DNA of 55,108 nt, taken from positions 1-55,108 of the forward strand of contig JAFXPK010000049.1 in the NCBI GenBank assembly GCA_017527905.1. Reading direction: 5' to 3'. How positions within the stretch are numbered: position 1 is the first letter of the stretch; each line of letters begins with the position of its first letter. The notes beneath the pieces were generated by a model that ran no database searches, was not told where the DNA came from, and saw nothing but the letters and a program-made list of their open reading frames with translations. This DNA is from Paludibacteraceae bacterium. GTDB lineage: Bacteria; Bacteroidota; Bacteroidia; Bacteroidales; Paludibacteraceae. Positions 42,717 through 52,001 of this stretch are shown here, piece after piece. The position numbers were made by a program, and so were the translations under genes.

Positions 42717-44813
42717 CCATCCCTCCGGCACCCCGCTCGTCCCCTCTTCAACAGGGAGCGTCGCAGGGCAGACGAAGGTGCCCTCCTCCCCCACACCATC
42801 GGTCCAACCACTCGTGGCGACCGAGTAGGACAGGTCCAACCAACTAGTGAAATGCACCTTCAGGCACTTCAGACCGGTACAACCACGAAACATTCCCTTG
42901 TAACAATCCTCCTCTAAAGAAACGGCAGGCAACTCGGGAGCACGCTCCAATGCGGTACACGCCGCAAACATACCCAAATAGCAACCCCTCTCCATTCCTT
43001 CGGCGGGAAGCGAAGGCGCGACGGAAAGGCGCACGCACCCATCGAACATATTCGCATAGCAATAAGGACTTAAAACCTTGGCTGGAAGAGCCGGAGGCTC
43101 CGTCAGCGATTTACAGCCCCTAAACAGGCTACTATAACATCCATCCGCCAACTCCGTCGCAGACAATGACGGCGCACGACGCAACGACTCACAGCCCTCG
43201 AACATTCCCTGGTAGCACTGATTCCGCATCACGGTAGCCGGCAAGACGGGAGCCTCCTCCACCCCTGGGCATTCAGAGAACATAAAGGCATAGCAACCAG
43301 GAGACAAGTTCTGCGCAGGCAGTGAAACGGTCCGTTTTATCGAACGACACTTTGAGAACATGTATTGGTAACACTCCTCCGCCAATGTCATGGCAGGAAG
43401 TTCAGGCACATCGGTCAACCCCGAGCCCGAGAACATTCCTACATAGCAACGCTTCGCCAACGTATCGGCAGGCAATAAAGGCGCACGCTTCAAACGCTTA
43501 CACTCACCAAACATGTACGCATAGCAGGCTCGCGCCAATGTCTTGGCAGGAAGTTCAGGCGCCTCAGTCAAACCCGTAGCCCAGAACATTCCATCATAGC
43601 AATGCATCGCTAACGTATCGGCAGGCAATAGAGGCGCATGCTTCAAACGCCCACACGAACTAAACATACTCAAATAGCAGAATCTCGCCAATGTCATGGC
43701 AGGAAGTTCAGGTGCCTCGGTCAAACCTGTGCCCGAGAACATCCCAGCATAGCAATACTCCGCCAGCGTATCGGCAGGCAATAGAGGCGCACGCTTCAAA
43801 CGCCTACACAAACTAAACATACTCGCATAACAGGAATTCGCCAAACGGACAGAAGGCAAGGCAGGTGCCTTCCGCAAGTCATGGCACATCGCGAACATGG
43901 AACTGTAACACTCCTTCGCCATCACCTCGGCAGGGAGTTTTCCCACCCTCTTCAAGCGGAAACAACCAGAGAACATATCCCCATAGCAATAGGACGCCAA
44001 AGAGCGTGCGGGGAGATCGGGCGTCCTCTTCAGCGACGAGCACCCAGCGAACATACGGTAATAGCAATAGTCCGCCATCTTCTCCGCCGGCAAACGTGGC
44101 GCACGCCTCAACTCCTTGCAACCGGAGAACATAGCCATGTAGCACCCCACGCCCAACTCGGTGGCCGGCAAGCGTGGCGCACGGCGCAAGCCCTCACATT
44201 TCTCGAACATATACGCATAACAGCCGTTAGCCAAGCGCAGGGCAGGCAGTTCGGGGGCTTCTTCCAACCCCTTGCAGCCAATGAACATGTGGGAATAGCA
44301 CTCCTTGGTCAACGTCGTGGCGGGCAAACGTGGCGCACGGCGCAAGCCTTCACAATTCTCGAACAGGCGGTAGAAACAATATTCGGAAGGAATCTCCGCA
44401 TGCGAAGCGTCCCCATACAGCAGACTCATCACGTCGCCGTCCGCATAAACCTCCCCCTCGATCACGAAAGCGGTATAACGGGTACGATGGAACCCCCTAT
44501 CATTCGTCGAGGTAGAGCCGGAGAGTCCGTTCGGATTGTCTCCCCTGAAGCAGACCGTTTCGCCCGCATGCTGCAGTTCGATCAGTTCCGACATGGTGTT
44601 CACGGGGTCCCCATCCTCCCTCGGGTGGAAGCGCAACGGAGACCACGAAGCGCCCTCGTCACGGGAATACTCCAGGGAAGGATGATTGCCCGCATACGAT
44701 GCGACAGAGACCATCACCCCATCCTCCACGGCCGTAAGGCGAAGAGGGTCCGCCGCCCTGCCCATCGAGGCAAGGAGGGAGGAAAGGATGAGTAAAAAAG
44801 CGTAACGTCTCAT
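42693..44813 (-). CDS. secreted repeat protein, about 20 copies of a 26-residue CY-x2-MF motif
   Basis: 706 residues: signal peptide (to about 20), a 120-residue N-terminal beta-rich region (about 21-140; R-L-T-A-V-E-D-G-V-M-V-S), then about 20 repeats of C-Y-x2-M-F-x2-C-x2-L-x2-A-P-x-L-P-A-x2-L-A (26 residues; three units have 25 and lack the inner Cys), and a short non-repeated end. This LRR-like solenoid is common in Bacteroidetes and gut phage surface proteins. Repeats 7-12 form a higher-order 51-residue dimer repeated three times. Likely surface binding. No lipobox. Confidence 0.85.
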   Translation of the reverse strand: MRRYAFLLILSSLLASMGRAADPLRLTAVEDGVMVSVASYAGNHPSLEYSRDEGASWSPLRFHPREDGDPVNTMSELIELQHAGETVCFRGDNPNGLSGSTSTNDRGFHRTRYTAFVIEGEVYADGDVMSLLYGDASHAEIPSEYCFYRLFENCEGLRRAPRLPATTLTKECYSHMFIGCKGLEEAPELPALRLANGCYAYMFEKCEGLRRAPRLPATELGVGCYMAMFSGCKELRRAPRLPAEKMADYCYYRMFAGCSSLKRTPDLPARSLASYCYGDMFSGCFRLKRVGKLPAEVMAKECYSSMFAMCHDLRKAPALPSVRLANSCYASMFSLCRRLKRAPLLPADTLAEYCYAGMFSGTGLTEAPELPAMTLARFCYLSMFSSCGRLKHAPLLPADTLAMHCYDGMFWATGLTEAPELPAKTLARACYAYMFGECKRLKRAPLLPADTLAKRCYVGMFSGSGLTDVPELPAMTLAEECYQYMFSKCRSIKRTVSLPAQNLSPGCYAFMFSECPGVEEAPVLPATVMRNQCYQGMFEGCESLRRAPSLSATELADGCYSSLFRGCKSLTEPPALPAKVLSPYCYANMFDGCVRLSVAPSLPAEGMERGCYLGMFAACTALERAPELPAVSLEEDCYKGMFRGCTGLKCLKVHFTSWLDLSYSVATSGWTDGVGEEGTFVCPATLPVEEGTSGVPEGWRIKNFEF
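43392..43850. repeat. 153-bp higher-order tandem repeat
   Basis: GGCAGGAAGTTCAGG occurs at 43392, 43545 and 43698, exactly 153 bp (51 codons) apart. Each period contains one 26-residue and one 25-residue unit of the surrounding protein. Confidence 0.85.
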
Positions 44814-44856
44814 ACGATGAAAAATTATTAGACTAAAAATATTTTCGCCACGCTAA

Positions 44857-44943
44857 AAGCCTGAAGGGCTTTCCCTTTACATAGCCCAGGGCAGCGACCT
44901 GGGGCATACCGGCCATGTGGACATGCGCCCTGAAGGGGCAAAA
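44857..44943. repeat. GC-rich palindromic repeat at the 3' end of the J-protein array
   Basis: AAAGCCTGAAGGGCTTTCCC, then CCCAGGGCAGCGACCTGGGG, then GCGCCCTGAAGGGGC. The same composite is found at 50534-50620 and 54875-54960. Confidence 0.8.
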
Positions 44944-44951
44944 GAACCGTG

Positions 44952-46388
44952 TCACCTCGCCACGCTAACCGGCTCCTTGCTCAACTCCGCACACAAAAAA
45001 TCGTACGCCTCCGTGATGGTACGGAAACGTTGTGAGGCATCCTCCCGTTCCTTTATCGTGGCGGTAGGCGGAAGGGTATCCGGGTGGCAGGTTTTCACCT
45101 GCGTGCGGTAGGCGGTTTTCACCTCCTCCAGCGGGGCATCCAACTTCAGTCCCAACAGGTTGTAGGCCTCCCGCTTACGGCTGGAATAGCTGAATTGGCA
45201 ACGCTCACGCTGTCGGGCGTTCTCCTCGCCACTCCGTCGTTCCCTGGATTGTTTCTCCGTTTCGAAACGATACCTCAGGGAGAGGAAGTCCCAATCTTTT
45301 ATGCAAAGATAAAATGCGATGCGGGAGAGGCGGTTCAACTCCTCTTCGTCCACCAGACCACCGCTCGCATAGGCGCACTCGAAGAGATGAGACAGGAGCT
45401 CCAGACGGTCGGCGTAATCAGACCCCTTGTTTTCCACAATGGACAAACTAATGTTCACGAAACTATCCTTCGATGGGACGGACCCCTTCGCCCGCAAGCC
45501 CCTAAAGCGCTCAATCTGCTCGGACAAATCATGCGTATAATCATACTTGTGGAAAGCCGACTCGGAGAGGTACTTCATGAGGCACTGATACCCCGCATCC
45601 TGGTACGAATCACCCATCCTGAGACATATCATATTCGCGAAGAGTCTTATCATATCCGTGTAATAACGCTGCTTCATGGACATGGTTTTCCTCACCCGTT
45701 TTGATAGGTCGCGCTTGTAATCATAGCTGATATACTTGGACTTCGAGAAATATGTCAGTGCGGACTGGAGGGCCTCCTTCTGGCGCTCCGGCAGGGTCTT
45801 GAAACATATTCTATTCGCGAAGCGCCTTATCTCGCCCTCATATTCCTCCTTGTAGCAAATCGGGTCCACATAACAAAGATCGGGGAAACACGTTCGGAAG
45901 AAATCCACCAAGGTGGTTCGAGGGAAATATGCCAATTCGGGATCCTCCACCAATTGATTATAACCTCTAAATTCCACCGTACAATTCGAGTCCCTACAGA
46001 CAATACGCTTTATAGTCCAATAGTAATACGTCTTCTTCCATAGTCCCCGAAAATGACGCAACTCAAGGCGGTCTTTGTAATAATAATATGAAGAAGAGAA
46101 TCGTTCTTTTAGATACTCCCCAAAAAGTTTAACAACATAAGAGAGACCTATCCAAACAAAGGATATAAGGAGCACCAAAAACTCAAACATCGATTTGCTC
46201 GAGGGACGAATATTCCCAAACAAACTCAAGCATATGATAGAAACCACAAAAAACACGAAGTAGAGAATGAAAGGCAAAAAATTATTCTGCCAACAATCCT
46301 CAAGAGGTTTCTTCAGCGCCCCGTCTTCCGTCAGCAAGGATTTTTCCTTCCACTCCTTGAATATCCTATCTATCTTTCCCTTGTCCAT
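44952..46388 (-). CDS. array J-protein 1: membrane, TerB-like and C-terminal J domain
   Basis: 478 residues. It begins M-D-K-G-K-I-D-R-I-F-K-E-W, the array-wide start. Two membrane helices (about 36-56 and 66-89) come before a PH-like segment (Y-Y-Y-Y-K-D-R-L-E-L-R-H, about 98-109), then a long helical middle, a TerB/DjlA-like domain (Y-A-D-R-L-E-L-L-S-H-L-F-E-C-A-Y-A, about 321-337, with V-D-E-E-E-L-N-R-L-S-R-I-A), and a J domain at the very end with intact C-H-P-D-T (about residue 435). The largest array member. J domains stimulate Hsp70 (DnaK); here it would act at the membrane. Confidence 0.85.
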   Translation of the reverse strand: MDKGKIDRIFKEWKEKSLLTEDGALKKPLEDCWQNNFLPFILYFVFFVVSIICLSLFGNIRPSSKSMFEFLVLLISFVWIGLSYVVKLFGEYLKERFSSSYYYYKDRLELRHFRGLWKKTYYYWTIKRIVCRDSNCTVEFRGYNQLVEDPELAYFPRTTLVDFFRTCFPDLCYVDPICYKEEYEGEIRRFANRICFKTLPERQKEALQSALTYFSKSKYISYDYKRDLSKRVRKTMSMKQRYYTDMIRLFANMICLRMGDSYQDAGYQCLMKYLSESAFHKYDYTHDLSEQIERFRGLRAKGSVPSKDSFVNISLSIVENKGSDYADRLELLSHLFECAYASGGLVDEEELNRLSRIAFYLCIKDWDFLSLRYRFETEKQSRERRSGEENARQRERCQFSYSSRKREAYNLLGLKLDAPLEEVKTAYRTQVKTCHPDTLPPTATIKEREDASQRFRTITEAYDFLCAELSKEPVSVAR

Positions 46389-46440
46389 AGGTTCAAAATT
46401 AGCACAATTTTATGGGAACGCAATGGAACATGGCATTGAT
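46389..46440 (-). promoter_or_regulatory. array upstream element, gene 1
   Basis: Minus strand: CAATGCCATG, then CATTGCGTTCCCATAAAATT, then GTGC and TAATTTTG, 5 nt before the ATG at 46388. The TTG inside CATTGCG is 19 nt before TAATTTTG, the promoter spacing for this phylum. This implies a nearly leaderless transcript. Confidence 0.55.
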
Positions 46441-46454
46441 AAAAAATAACCGTA

Positions 46455-47669
46455 TCATTTCGCCACACTGACCGGTTCCTTGCTCAGCTCCGCACACAAA
46501 AAATCGTAGGCCTCCGTGATTATACGGAAACGTATCGACGCCTCCTCCCGCTCCTTATCCTTGGCGGTGGCAGGCAGTGTGTCGGGGTGGCAGCTCTTCA
46601 CCAATTTACGGTAGGCGCTCTTCACCTCCTCCAGAGAGGCTTTCTCCCTCAATACCAACATTTTATAAGCCTCCCGCATACGGTTGGAGCAAACAGTTTG
46701 ATAGCGCTCACGCTGTTGGGCGTCCTCTGTCTTTTTCTGTTCTGCCTCAGCCTGTTTTTCCGCCTCGAAATGATACTTCAGCGAGAGGAAGTCCCAATCC
46801 TTGATGCAAAGCCAATAGGCGATGCGGGAAAGCCTTTTCAGCTCCACATTGTCCACCATGTTGTCGCTCGCATAGGCACATTCGAAGAGATGCGCCAGAA
46901 GATCCAAACGGTCAGCGTAATCCACACCTGGGGTTCTCAAGATATAGTAGCAATAATGATCATAATCATAATTATCTTTGCCACAGCACATCAGATAATT
47001 CACATGTAAATCAAGTTGTTTTTCATAATCAAGATGACTATACTTCGACTCAGAGAAGTACTTCAGGGCAGCCGTCCGTGCGACGCGTTTCTTCAACACA
47101 ACTATATTAGCGAAGAGGTCAACCATATATTCAAAGAAAACTTGATTAACAAAAATCGGTTTGAAGCACGAAGTAAAGAAACGAGACAGACGTCCAAAAC
47201 GAGTCGCTGACATTTCTTCCCTACATATCTCGAAAGTTTGCCCACAAAATTTAAGTTCGAGTATGAAATTGTAATGATCGAAATCATCAAACTTGCCTTT
47301 GTATGTAATTTCTTTGCAGATTATCTCCTCCAAGTCAGTATATTGGTAAGATTTCTTAAATAATCCAAAGAATTTGGATTCAACCATGCGATCTTTATAA
47401 AAATAAAGAGTGGGCCAAAGAATTGAGAGGCCCAAAACAATGGACAACACCCACACCACACCCACAATCGTCAAAACGAAAACGGACGACTCACGGGGGA
47501 ATAGATCAATAAAGAAATATACAAAAATAATAACGAGTATGGTTGTCGACAAAAACAACGCAGATCCACTTCCTCCGGACCTCAACCTACACTTGTAGGC
47601 ACCCGTCCACGTTAAATAGGATTTGCTTTGCCATTCTTTGAATATGTTCTCTATCTTTGCCGTGTCCAT
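46455..47669 (-). CDS. array J-protein 2
   Basis: 404 residues from the ATG at 47669 (M-D-T-A-K-I-E-N-I-F-K-E-W); the in-frame region upstream is spacer. Two membrane helices (about 31-52 and 63-84), PH-like segment (L-Y-F-Y-K-D-R-M-V-E), helical middle, TerB-like domain (Y-A-D-R-L-D-L-L-A-H-L-F-E-C-A-Y-A), an acidic/Gln-rich linker (A-E-Q-K-K-T-E-D-A-Q), and a J domain ending with C-H-P-D-T-L-P and the shared E-P-V-S-V-A-K. Close to array members 1 and 7 in its N-terminus. Confidence 0.85.
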   Translation of the reverse strand: MDTAKIENIFKEWQSKSYLTWTGAYKCRLRSGGSGSALFLSTTILVIIFVYFFIDLFPRESSVFVLTIVGVVWVLSIVLGLSILWPTLYFYKDRMVESKFFGLFKKSYQYTDLEEIICKEITYKGKFDDFDHYNFILELKFCGQTFEICREEMSATRFGRLSRFFTSCFKPIFVNQVFFEYMVDLFANIVVLKKRVARTAALKYFSESKYSHLDYEKQLDLHVNYLMCCGKDNYDYDHYCYYILRTPGVDYADRLDLLAHLFECAYASDNMVDNVELKRLSRIAYWLCIKDWDFLSLKYHFEAEKQAEAEQKKTEDAQQRERYQTVCSNRMREAYKMLVLREKASLEEVKSAYRKLVKSCHPDTLPATAKDKEREEASIRFRIITEAYDFLCAELSKEPVSVAK

Positions 47670-47721
47670 GGTTTCAAAATTAGCATATTTTTTTACAAAT
47701 CCCGCACGCACCCGTAGGCAA

Positions 47722-48993
47722 TCACCTCGCCACGCTAACCGGTTCAGCGCATAATTCCGCACACAAAAAATCGTACGCCTCCGTGATGGTACGGAAACGG
47801 ATCGTGGCCTCCTCCCTTTCTCCATCCGTGGCGGTAGGCGGCAGGGTGTCGGGGTGGCAACTCTTCACCTGTTTGCGGTAAGCGCTCTTAACCTCCTCCA
47901 ACGAGGCCTCCGTGCTCACGCCCAGCAGGTTGCAGGCCTCACGCTTGCGGCTGGAGCAGACGGATTGGAACCGTTCACGCTGTTTCGCACTCTGCGCATC
48001 CTCGGCGTTCTCTTTTTTCTCCGTTTGCTCCGCTTGTTTCCGTTGCTCATTCGCCTGTTTTTCCGACTCAAATCGGTACTTCAAGGAGAGGAAGTCCCAC
48101 TCCTTGATGACAAAGTAAAAAGCGATTTTGGAGAGGAAATCCAATTCCCGCTCGTCCACCATGTCATCCCCCGCATACATGCACTCGAAGAAATGGGAAA
48201 GCAATTCCAGGCGCTTCGCATACGACCAACTTTCGCTCCGCATAAGTTTAAGACACATATTCAGACATTCATTCATGCACTTCTTCTTCGTGTCTTCCCT
48301 ATATTTCCCCAACCAATAAGAAAGCCTTTCAGAGAGATAAGGGGCTTTGTATCCCAAATCACTAAGTTCCTTCACCTTGAGCATACAACGCACCGCACAT
48401 TGACGTTCTTTTTCATATGCTTCGCAAAAGGATTTATTCCGCAGCAGCAGCCTAGCGAAGAACTTCGCCCTCAGTTCGACCTCTTTGTTCTCCACTTTGT
48501 TTTGGAACAATTCAGGAAAGCAAGACAACAAGAACTGTCGATTACGTGAATTATCATCCAATTCAATACTATCATCGGTAGAATGGAAATATAACATGAT
48601 CTTCTTGCGATAACGATTCGTTCTCTCATCATATTCCAACCTCACAATACTTTTCAAATCAGAATACAAGATTTTTTTTGCATTCAATCCGAAAGTGTTT
48701 TCTGTCACAAGACAATCCCTAAACCAGTATTGACGGGCGCAATCCGTCCAGCACATGTGAAAGAAATAAAAGAGGACAACTATAGTCCAAATACAAAGGA
48801 ATGGAGTAGCCTGGCCATCAGCATCACGGCTGTCTATGAATCCGAGGAGAGACAAGAACAACAAAATTAACATAGACAACATCCAACAAACCGAATGGAT
48901 CCAAGTATCGCCCATACGGAAAGCCCCGTCCTTCGTCAGCAATCCACCACTCTTCAAGTCCTTGAATACACTATTTATCTTTTCCTTGTCCAT
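47722..48993 (-). CDS. array J-protein 3
   Basis: 423 residues beginning M-D-K-E-K-I-N-S-V-F-K-D-L-K. Two membrane helices (about 29-50 and 64-85) are followed by Q-Y-W-F-R-D-C-L-V-T-E-N, the form of the PH-like start shared with members 4 and 5. The middle has the Y-E-K-E-R-Q-C-A-V-R-C motif also found in member 4. TerB-like domain (Y-A-K-R-L-E-L-L-S-H-F-F-E-C), then a longer Gln/Glu-rich linker (A-N-E-Q-R-K-Q-A-E-Q-T-E-K-K-E), then the J domain with C-H-P-D-T-L-P-P and end E-P-V-S-V-A-R. Confidence 0.85.
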   Translation of the reverse strand: MDKEKINSVFKDLKSGGLLTKDGAFRMGDTWIHSVCWMLSMLILLFLSLLGFIDSRDADGQATPFLCIWTIVVLFYFFHMCWTDCARQYWFRDCLVTENTFGLNAKKILYSDLKSIVRLEYDERTNRYRKKIMLYFHSTDDSIELDDNSRNRQFLLSCFPELFQNKVENKEVELRAKFFARLLLRNKSFCEAYEKERQCAVRCMLKVKELSDLGYKAPYLSERLSYWLGKYREDTKKKCMNECLNMCLKLMRSESWSYAKRLELLSHFFECMYAGDDMVDERELDFLSKIAFYFVIKEWDFLSLKYRFESEKQANEQRKQAEQTEKKENAEDAQSAKQRERFQSVCSSRKREACNLLGVSTEASLEEVKSAYRKQVKSCHPDTLPPTATDGEREEATIRFRTITEAYDFLCAELCAEPVSVAR

Positions 48994-49043
48994 AGTTTCA
49001 AAATTAGCACAATTTCATGAGACAGCAATGGAGCATGGCATTG
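48994..49043 (-). promoter_or_regulatory. array upstream element, gene 3
   Basis: Same element as upstream of gene 1: TAATTTTG, then 5 nt, then the ATG at 48993, with CATTGC about 20 nt before the box. Confidence 0.5.
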
Positions 49044-49059
49044 ACAAAAAATAACCGTA

Positions 49060-50310
49060 TCATTTCGTCACGCAAACCGGCTCGGCGGCCAGCTCCGCAC
49101 ACAAAAAATCGTACGCCTCCGTGATGGTACGGAAACGGATCGTGGCCTCCTCCCGTTCCGCCTCCGTCGCGGTGGGCGGCAGGGTGTCGGGATGGCAGCT
49201 CTTCACCAATGTGCGATAGGCACGCTTCACCTCCTCCAACGTGACGCCCTGCTTCAGCTCCAGCAGGGAATAGGCTTCCTGCTTACGATTAGAGCAAACC
49301 TGTTGATAGCGGTTCTGCTGTCGGGTATTCTCCTCCCCCTTCTGTTTGGACTCCTCCTGTTTTTTCCCTTCAAAACGATGCTTCAGGGAAACAAAGTCCC
49401 ATGATCTGATTTCGAGGACAAAGGCGATTTGAGAGAGAAGTTCCAGCTCCCACTCATCCACCAGACCATCCTCCACATAGGTACATTCGAAGAAATAGGT
49501 AAGCAACGCCAGACGTTCCTCATATACCATGCTTTTAGATTTCATGATCTCACGGCCCAGCGTGCGGCAATCCTCCACACATTTCTCCTTCGTGTCACGT
49601 TTGCATTGCTTCAACCAATATGTAAGACGATTTGTAAAGTAACGCTCTTCATCCCCCCGACCACGATACGTCTTTAAACTAGTGAAATAACGCACCACAC
49701 ATTGACGTTCCTTCTCATACGGACGGCACTCGGTAGCATTTCTTTTAAGCACTCTGGCAAAGAGCTTCATCCTCAAATCATACTCATCTTCATGCACATC
49801 GTCCTCTTGTTCGGAAAAGATATCGCCAAAACAAGAGCGAAAGAATTCGCACGCACGTGGATCATCATCTATCGAGATAGTATCCATACCGTATTTGCGG
49901 AAGGATATATCTATTTTCATTTGATACGTCTTCGACTTTTCATCATATTCCGGATATCTTTTAATTCCACTGATATCGGAATAACTATACTCGCGCATAT
50001 TAGCTCCGAGGGAATTTCTTGTCACAAGACGGTCTCTATACCAATATAAACGAGCAGGCCACCACCAAATAGTCCACAGAATCAAAAAAATGGATGGAAA
50101 ATAAAACATAGGCACAACTATTCTACGCCACCCTTCTATTGAGCATATGTAGTAGATTCCCGGCCCCAACATAGCCAAAAGGAACAGAGTAGAGGCGAAT
50201 GCGCCTATCGTGGAGACTACAGAATCTCCCATACAAAAAGACCCGTCTTTCTTCAGCATTTTCTTGTTCTTCAGGTCCTCGAATACACTATCTATCTTTT
50301 CCTTGTCCAT
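49060..50310 (-). CDS. array J-protein 4
   Basis: 416 residues starting M-D-K-E-K-I-D-S-V-F-E-D-L-K. Two membrane helices (about 29-52 and 66-86), then R-L-Y-W-Y-R-D-R-L-V-T-R-N and a beta-rich PH-like segment, Y-E-K-E-R-Q-C-V-V-R-Y-F in the middle, TerB-like domain (Y-E-E-R-L-A-L-L-T-Y-F-F-E-C), linker, and J domain with C-H-P-D-T-L-P-P. The last residues E-P-V-C-V-T-K are identical to those of member 5. Confidence 0.85.
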   Translation of the reverse strand: MDKEKIDSVFEDLKNKKMLKKDGSFCMGDSVVSTIGAFASTLFLLAMLGPGIYYICSIEGWRRIVVPMFYFPSIFLILWTIWWWPARLYWYRDRLVTRNSLGANMREYSYSDISGIKRYPEYDEKSKTYQMKIDISFRKYGMDTISIDDDPRACEFFRSCFGDIFSEQEDDVHEDEYDLRMKLFARVLKRNATECRPYEKERQCVVRYFTSLKTYRGRGDEERYFTNRLTYWLKQCKRDTKEKCVEDCRTLGREIMKSKSMVYEERLALLTYFFECTYVEDGLVDEWELELLSQIAFVLEIRSWDFVSLKHRFEGKKQEESKQKGEENTRQQNRYQQVCSNRKQEAYSLLELKQGVTLEEVKRAYRTLVKSCHPDTLPPTATEAEREEATIRFRTITEAYDFLCAELAAEPVCVTK

Positions 50311-50360
50311 AGTTTCAAAATTAGCACAATTTTATGGGAACGCAATGGAGCATAGCATTG
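50311..50360 (-). promoter_or_regulatory. array upstream element, gene 4
   Basis: Same element: CATTGCGTTCCCATAAAATT, GTGC, TAATTTTG, 5 nt, ATG at 50310. Immediately beyond it the palindromic repeat block begins. Confidence 0.5.
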
Positions 50361-50370
50361 ATTAAAATTT

Positions 50371-50620
50371 GTTTTGCCCCCTCCGGGGGCGTCCGACACT
50401 CCACATGTCCACATTCCCCAGGGTGTTACCCTGGGCTAGATAATGTGATGGCCTTTCAGGCCGTAGGGGAACATCGTCTCGTTATAATGAACAGTTCCTC
50501 GCTTTGCGAAGAGACCTTCTCCATGCGTCCAAAAGCCTGAAGGGCTTTCCCTTTACATAGCCCAGGGCAGCGCCCTGGGTCATATGCGACCATGTGGACA
50601 TGCGCCCTGAAGGGGCAAAA
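50371..50620. repeat. GC-rich palindromic repeat block inside the array
   Basis: CCCCCTCCGGGGGC, CCCAGGGTGTTACCCTGGG, GGCCTTTCAGGCC, then AAGCCTGAAGGGCTT, CCCAGGGCAGCGCCCTGGG and GCCCTGAAGGGGC. The same order recurs at 54758-54960. It occupies the 318-nt gap 50311-50628 together with the upstream element. Confidence 0.8.
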
Positions 50621-50628
50621 GAATCGTA

Positions 50629-51885
50629 TCATTTCGTCACGCAAACCGGCTCGGCGGCCAGCTCCGCACACAAAAAATCGTACGCCTCCGTGACCGCACG
50701 GAAACGGATGGCAGCCTCCTCTCGTTCCTCCTTCGTGGCGGTGGACGGCAAGCTGTCTGGGTGGCAGGTCTTCACCTGCGTGCGGTAGGCGACCTTCACC
50801 TCCTCCAAAGTGGCGTCAGGTCTCAGGTGCAACAGGGAACAGGCCTCCTGCACACAATTAGCGCGAACCCGTTGATAACGCTCCTCTTGCTGGGCTTTCT
50901 CCGAGTCTTTGCCTTTCGACTCCGCCCGTTTTCCCCCTTCGAAACGACTCATCAGGGAGAGGAAGTCCCACTCCTTGATGCCAAAGGTTGACGCTAGTTG
51001 AGAGAGAAATTTCAACTCATCCTCGTCCACCATGCCATCCCCCACATAGGCGTATTCGAAGAGACAGGCAAGTAAATCCATGCGATTCGCATAAGTCATG
51101 CTGTTACGAGCCATGATTTCATAGCCTTGCTTCTGGCAATCCTCCACACACGCCTCCTTCGAGTCGTAATCATACTGTCTCATCAGGGAAAGGAGCTTGT
51201 CGGAGAAATATGACTCGTCACATTCCATACAACCATGACGCTTCAATCTGGTAAAATAACGCACCGCACACTGGAGTTCCCTCCCACTCGGGCGCCTCGA
51301 TAGCGCATTCATTTTAAGCACCTTGGCAAAGAAACTCATCCTAATTTCAAGTTCCTCATCCACATAGAATATTTCGCTGAAGCAAGAACTGAAGAAACGA
51401 CGAGCACGGGGATCATCCACTATCGAAATAGGCTCCACATTCGACGTACGAAAGATTATTTTTATGACAGAATTATAGGTTCTTGTCCTCGAATCGTATT
51501 CCCTGCACCTTGCGATTCTTTTCAAATCGGAGTACATGTACTTTTTCCCATTACAATCGAAAATGTTCTTCCCCACAAGACGATCCCTATACCAATATAG
51601 ACGGGAAGAATTCGTCCAGATTTCATACAAGTTCACCAAGATGGCCAAACCTGCAATAGTCGGGAATAATATTTTAAACAATTTCCAAGTCGTCCCAAAA
51701 TTTGGTTGGAAGTCGAAGGATCCAAAGAAAAAGAGTAAGGAAAAGACTAAAAACACAACAATAAAGGCGACGAATGCGATATGGGAAGGCTGCGCAGAGG
51801 AACCGAAGCAAAATGCCCCGTCCTTCGTCAGCAATCCACGACTCTTCAAGTCATCGAATACACTATTTATCCTTTCCTTGTCCAT
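50629..51885 (-). CDS. array J-protein 5
   Basis: 418 residues starting M-D-K-E-R-I-N-S-V-F-D-D-L-K. Two membrane helices (about 34-57 and 70-90), R-L-Y-W-Y-R-D-R-L-V-G-K-N, PH-like segment, TerB-like domain (Y-A-N-R-M-D-L-L-A-C-L-F-E-Y-A-Y-V), linker, J domain with C-H-P-D-S-L-P-S (Ser instead of the usual Thr) and end E-P-V-C-V-T-K. Clearly related to members 3 and 4. Confidence 0.85.
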   Translation of the reverse strand: MDKERINSVFDDLKSRGLLTKDGAFCFGSSAQPSHIAFVAFIVVFLVFSLLFFFGSFDFQPNFGTTWKLFKILFPTIAGLAILVNLYEIWTNSSRLYWYRDRLVGKNIFDCNGKKYMYSDLKRIARCREYDSRTRTYNSVIKIIFRTSNVEPISIVDDPRARRFFSSCFSEIFYVDEELEIRMSFFAKVLKMNALSRRPSGRELQCAVRYFTRLKRHGCMECDESYFSDKLLSLMRQYDYDSKEACVEDCQKQGYEIMARNSMTYANRMDLLACLFEYAYVGDGMVDEDELKFLSQLASTFGIKEWDFLSLMSRFEGGKRAESKGKDSEKAQQEERYQRVRANCVQEACSLLHLRPDATLEEVKVAYRTQVKTCHPDSLPSTATKEEREEAAIRFRAVTEAYDFLCAELAAEPVCVTK

Positions 51886-51944
51886 GGTTCCAAAAATAAC
51901 GTATTTTCATGGGAACGCATTGGTGCACAACATTGTTTTAAATT

Positions 51945-52000
51945 CCCCAAACGTTGCACTAAGCTAGATAACGGGGTGGTCTTCCAGTCCGTAGGGGAAC
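51945..52000. repeat. degenerate palindromic repeat between array genes
   Basis: CCCCAAACGTTGCACTAAGC followed by TAGATAACGGGGTGGTCTTC is a mutated copy of the unit at 53422-53478; the stem no longer pairs well. Confidence 0.5.
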
Positions 52001-52001
52001 G

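Noticed and set aside
47670..47825. N-terminal extension of array protein 2
   Set aside because: It covers the intergenic spacer and the end of gene 3, and all paralogues start at the M-D-x-x-K-I position.
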